The position numbers and the translations under genes were made by a program. Positions 7,237 through 7,994 of a stretch of DNA of 7,994 nt are shown here, one piece after another. Location: NCBI GenBank assembly GCA_031539165.1, contig JAVKLK010000022.1:1-7994 (forward strand). Direction: 5' to 3'. Position 1 is the stretch's first letter; every line of letters begins with the position of its first letter. Under the pieces are notes generated by a model, which was not told the origin of the DNA, searched no databases, and saw only the letters and a program-made list of their open reading frames with translations. This stretch comes from CAIVSN01 sp031539165. GTDB lineage: Bacteria; Patescibacteriota; Gracilibacteria; BD1-5; UBA2023.

Positions 7237-7994
7237 TTATTCGTATTTCTGAAGTACGATGTCGTCAATAAGAACCGTCTTTCGATGCTCTCCGAATCCA
7301 AATCGAGTGGAGGATATCGATGTATTCAATGGAGTCGTGCTTGTGTAGCGCAAAGTTCCATCGATATAGAGTCTTGGAAGATTATCACTCGGAGGCACAT
7401 CAATAGTAATGGTTCGAGTTCCTGAGGTCGGCGCAAAAGTGAAGACACTTGAACCGTTTACATAAAATTGGTAATTCTCCGACCCAGCCGATCCCCACCT
7501 GTAAATTCCCAGAACAGGGGTTGAAGGCCAACAGGTACCCCATCCACTTGATATAAATCCAACATAAGTATATGAATTCCAATCTGTCCCCAACCCGTTA
7601 TAGGTAAATGACGCTTTGAGATTCACCGAGTTACCCGCAATAGTTCCCCAAGTATTGGTCGTATAAAACTGCGTTGCACACGATCCTGGGTTTGAAACAG
7701 TATACTGGGCACCTGTAGTAATACTTCCATTTCCGTTATAGATGTACTGAGTAAAGTCCGTTGTCTGCGTTCCCGTGTACGGAGTGGCAAAAACATTTAC
7801 CGGTGCGGGAGGAGCAGGAGGCGCTCCCGTATAATTCGTCACGAGCAGCGTAGTAACAGACCCAGTGATAGTAAGAGCTGCTCCAGTAGAGGAAGCTCCA
7901 GAAGCAGAGGTAGGAAGAAGAGCGGTGTATCCAGAACTTGAAAGAGTGGTGAGGGTGACTCCGGAGAGGGTGGAAGGATCGGTAGGAAATACTT
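7237..7994 (-). CDS. Partial surface or secreted protein with C-terminal lectin-like domain (5' end outside window)
   Basis: I do not recognise a named family. At least 252 residues are visible, running off the right edge with no start. The first part is rich in Ser, Thr, Ala and Gly (TSASGASSTGAALTITG) and is followed by a proline hinge, TGAPPAPPAP. The remaining 190 or so residues are rich in aromatic, Gly, Asn and Thr residues in alternating, beta-strand-like order: ASFTYNGLGTDW, YQFYVNGSSVFTF, LYIDGTLRYTST, RFGFGEH and a final VLIDDIVLQKY. This resembles LamG/concanavalin-like jellyroll domains of adhesins and glycan-binding proteins. Two cysteines (in PGSCATQ and GTCWPS) could pair outside the cell. 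None of its 26 glycines is encoded by UGA. The stop is UAA at 7237-7239 with a terminator just beyond. An extracellular role is inferred from composition only. Confidence 0.7.
   Translation of the reverse strand, partial: VFPTDPSTLSGVTLTTLSSSGYTALLPTSASGASSTGAALTITGSVTTLLVTNYTGAPPAPPAPVNVFATPYTGTQTTDFTQYIYNGNGSITTGAQYTVSNPGSCATQFYTTNTWGTIAGNSVNLKASFTYNGLGTDWNSYTYVGFISSGWGTCWPSTPVLGIYRWGSAGSENYQFYVNGSSVFTFAPTSGTRTITIDVPPSDNLPRLYIDGTLRYTSTTPLNTSISSTRFGFGEHRKTVLIDDIVLQKYE

Noticed and set aside
7237..7994. Lack of UGA-Gly codons in the surface gene as a sign of recent transfer
   Set aside because: There are 26 glycines with none UGA, but ligA has only 2 of about 49, so the sample is too small to claim a difference.

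Overview
The window comes from a bacterium that reads UGA as glycine (NCBI translation table 25), most likely Candidatus Gracilibacteria (BD1-5) or Absconditabacteria (SR1). Under the standard code it looks like a run of broken genes. Reading UGA as Gly joins same-frame pieces into five recognisable proteins containing 18 in-frame UGA codons. Several of these fall on glycines that are strongly conserved in the families concerned. No gene ends in UGA: the six visible stops are five UAA and one UAG. UGA=Gly is already known for these lineages, so the code itself is not new, but it is the key to the window. I cannot place the organism more exactly.

Layout: ligA, NAD-dependent DNA ligase (minus, 32-2113). 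A membrane-anchored C39-like cysteine peptidase (plus, 2204-3580) diverges from it across 90 bp. rsmE, 16S rRNA m3U1498 methyltransferase (minus, 3543-4271) overlaps the peptidase tail to tail by 38 bp. rnr, an RNase R/RNase II family exoribonuclease (plus, 4328-6180), diverges from rsmE across 56 bp and carries a one-base frameshift near 5338. A secreted 3D-domain protein with a C-terminal peptidoglycan-binding domain (minus, 6195-7154) converges on rnr. A large Ser/Thr/Gly-rich, probably surface-exposed protein (minus, 7237 to beyond the right edge) ends in a lectin-like beta-rich domain and a clear terminator.

The genes are compact and mostly alternate in strand, so each seems to be transcribed alone. 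Five starts have a -10-like hexamer only 6-9 nt before the ATG and no convincing Shine-Dalgarno site. This points to leaderless or nearly leaderless mRNAs. Three genes are housekeeping functions (DNA joining and repair, rRNA modification, RNA decay) and three act at or outside the cell envelope (peptidase, wall-active 3D protein, surface protein). There is no sign of an operon-like pathway, mobile element, CRISPR array, tRNA or rRNA. I found no clearly new multi-gene system. The most useful second looks are the recoding, the leaderless promoter pattern, the rnr frameshift and the peptidase with its hidden N-terminus.
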